A stretch of DNA of 30,753 bases, taken from positions 1 through 30,753 of the forward strand of contig URCP01000024.1 of assembly GCA_900546315.1 (NCBI GenBank), written 5' to 3'. This document shows, piece by piece, positions 30,635 through 30,753 of the stretch; the stretch's first letter is position 1, and each line of letters starts with the position of its first letter. The notes beneath the pieces were generated by a model. The model ran no database searches, was not told the DNA's origin, and saw only the letters and a program-made list of their open reading frames with translations. Made by a program: the position numbers and the translations under genes. This stretch comes from an uncultured Eubacteriales bacterium (lineage in GTDB: Bacteria; Bacillota; Clostridia; Oscillospirales; CAG-272).

Positions 30635-30753
30635 CAAAGAAGTATGTTTTTCTCGACATCGACGGAACTCTTGTCGACTACTCAGGAAGAATGCCGGAGA
30701 GCGCGAAGAGGGCGCTCTCCGCGGCGAGGGAGAACGGGCACAGGCTCATTCTC
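30631..30753 (+). CDS. HAD-superfamily phosphatase, Cof-like (partial, C-terminus outside window)
   Basis: Only the first 41 codons are present. They read MTKKYVFLDIDGTLVDYSG followed by an amphipathic helix. DIDGT is HAD motif I with the nucleophile Asp. The spacing and the RMPESAKRALSAARENGH continuation fit the Cof/YwtE type, which dephosphorylates sugar phosphates and cofactors. The ATG overlaps the GH38 stop in ATGA, implying coupled translation and a role linked to mannose or sugar phosphates. The substrate cannot be told from this fragment. Confidence 0.85.
   Translation, partial: MTKKYVFLDIDGTLVDYSGRMPESAKRALSAARENGHRLIL

Noticed and set aside
1..30753. CRISPR arrays, tRNA genes, integrases or insertion sequences
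   Set aside because: No regularly spaced repeats, no cloverleaf with a TTCGA-type arm and no transposase or recombinase motifs were seen in the reading.

Overview
The window looks like chromosomal DNA from an anaerobic, spore-forming member of the Clostridia (Bacillota), most likely an uncultured, fairly GC-rich gut lineage. The signs are a yunB-type sporulation gene, a DivIVA-like protein, the MEP-pathway gene ispF, a PadR/DUF1700/DUF4097 operon, strong Shine-Dalgarno sites, many TTGAAA or TTGACA/17/TATAAT promoters with TGn extended -10 boxes, and orphan sugar-type binding lipoproteins next to glycosidases. The taxonomic placement is inference. I see no tRNA, rRNA, CRISPR array, transposase or phage gene. 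No gene-free stretch exceeds 300 bases.

Layout. 1-3387 (minus): a cell-surface operon of an MBOAT acyltransferase, an AlgJ/AlgX-like partner broken by a frameshift, and a VanX-like lipoprotein cut by the window edge. 3599-7796 (minus): rpe, ispF (no standard start codon in front of its conserved N-terminus), an XRE regulator coupled to a DivIVA-like coiled-coil protein, and yunB. 7958-9430 (plus): xpt, a hotdog thioesterase and a small membrane protein. 9461-14452: two tandem copies of a unit made of a divergent AraC regulator, an orphan solute-binding lipoprotein and a GNRA-loop terminator, followed by a GH28-like enzyme with its own promoter and a LacI/CcpA-like operator. 16070-18060 (minus): padR, DUF1700 and DUF4097. 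18309-19874 (minus): pyrG, whose C-terminal tail can still be read past two TAA codons into a palindromic repeat. 20154-25088 (plus): yqeG, DUF6483-like, aroE, an endonuclease IV-like TIM barrel, a large membrane protein and aroQ. 25125-27639: a third AraC/binding-lipoprotein pair. 27773-end: GH38 alpha-mannosidase translationally coupled to a HAD phosphatase.

How it fits together. Three AraC/binding-protein pairs and two glycosidases suggest regulated use of plant or host glycans. No ABC permease lies beside any of the three binding proteins, so they either share a permease encoded elsewhere or act as sensors or capture proteins. aroE and aroQ share a transcription unit and serve the shikimate pathway. 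The first operon suggests O-acylation of a wall or surface polymer plus dipeptide trimming. The most notable irregularities are the AlgJ-like frameshift, the ispF start, the pyrG tail and the triplicated AraC/lipoprotein module. No clearly novel defence or mobile system is visible.
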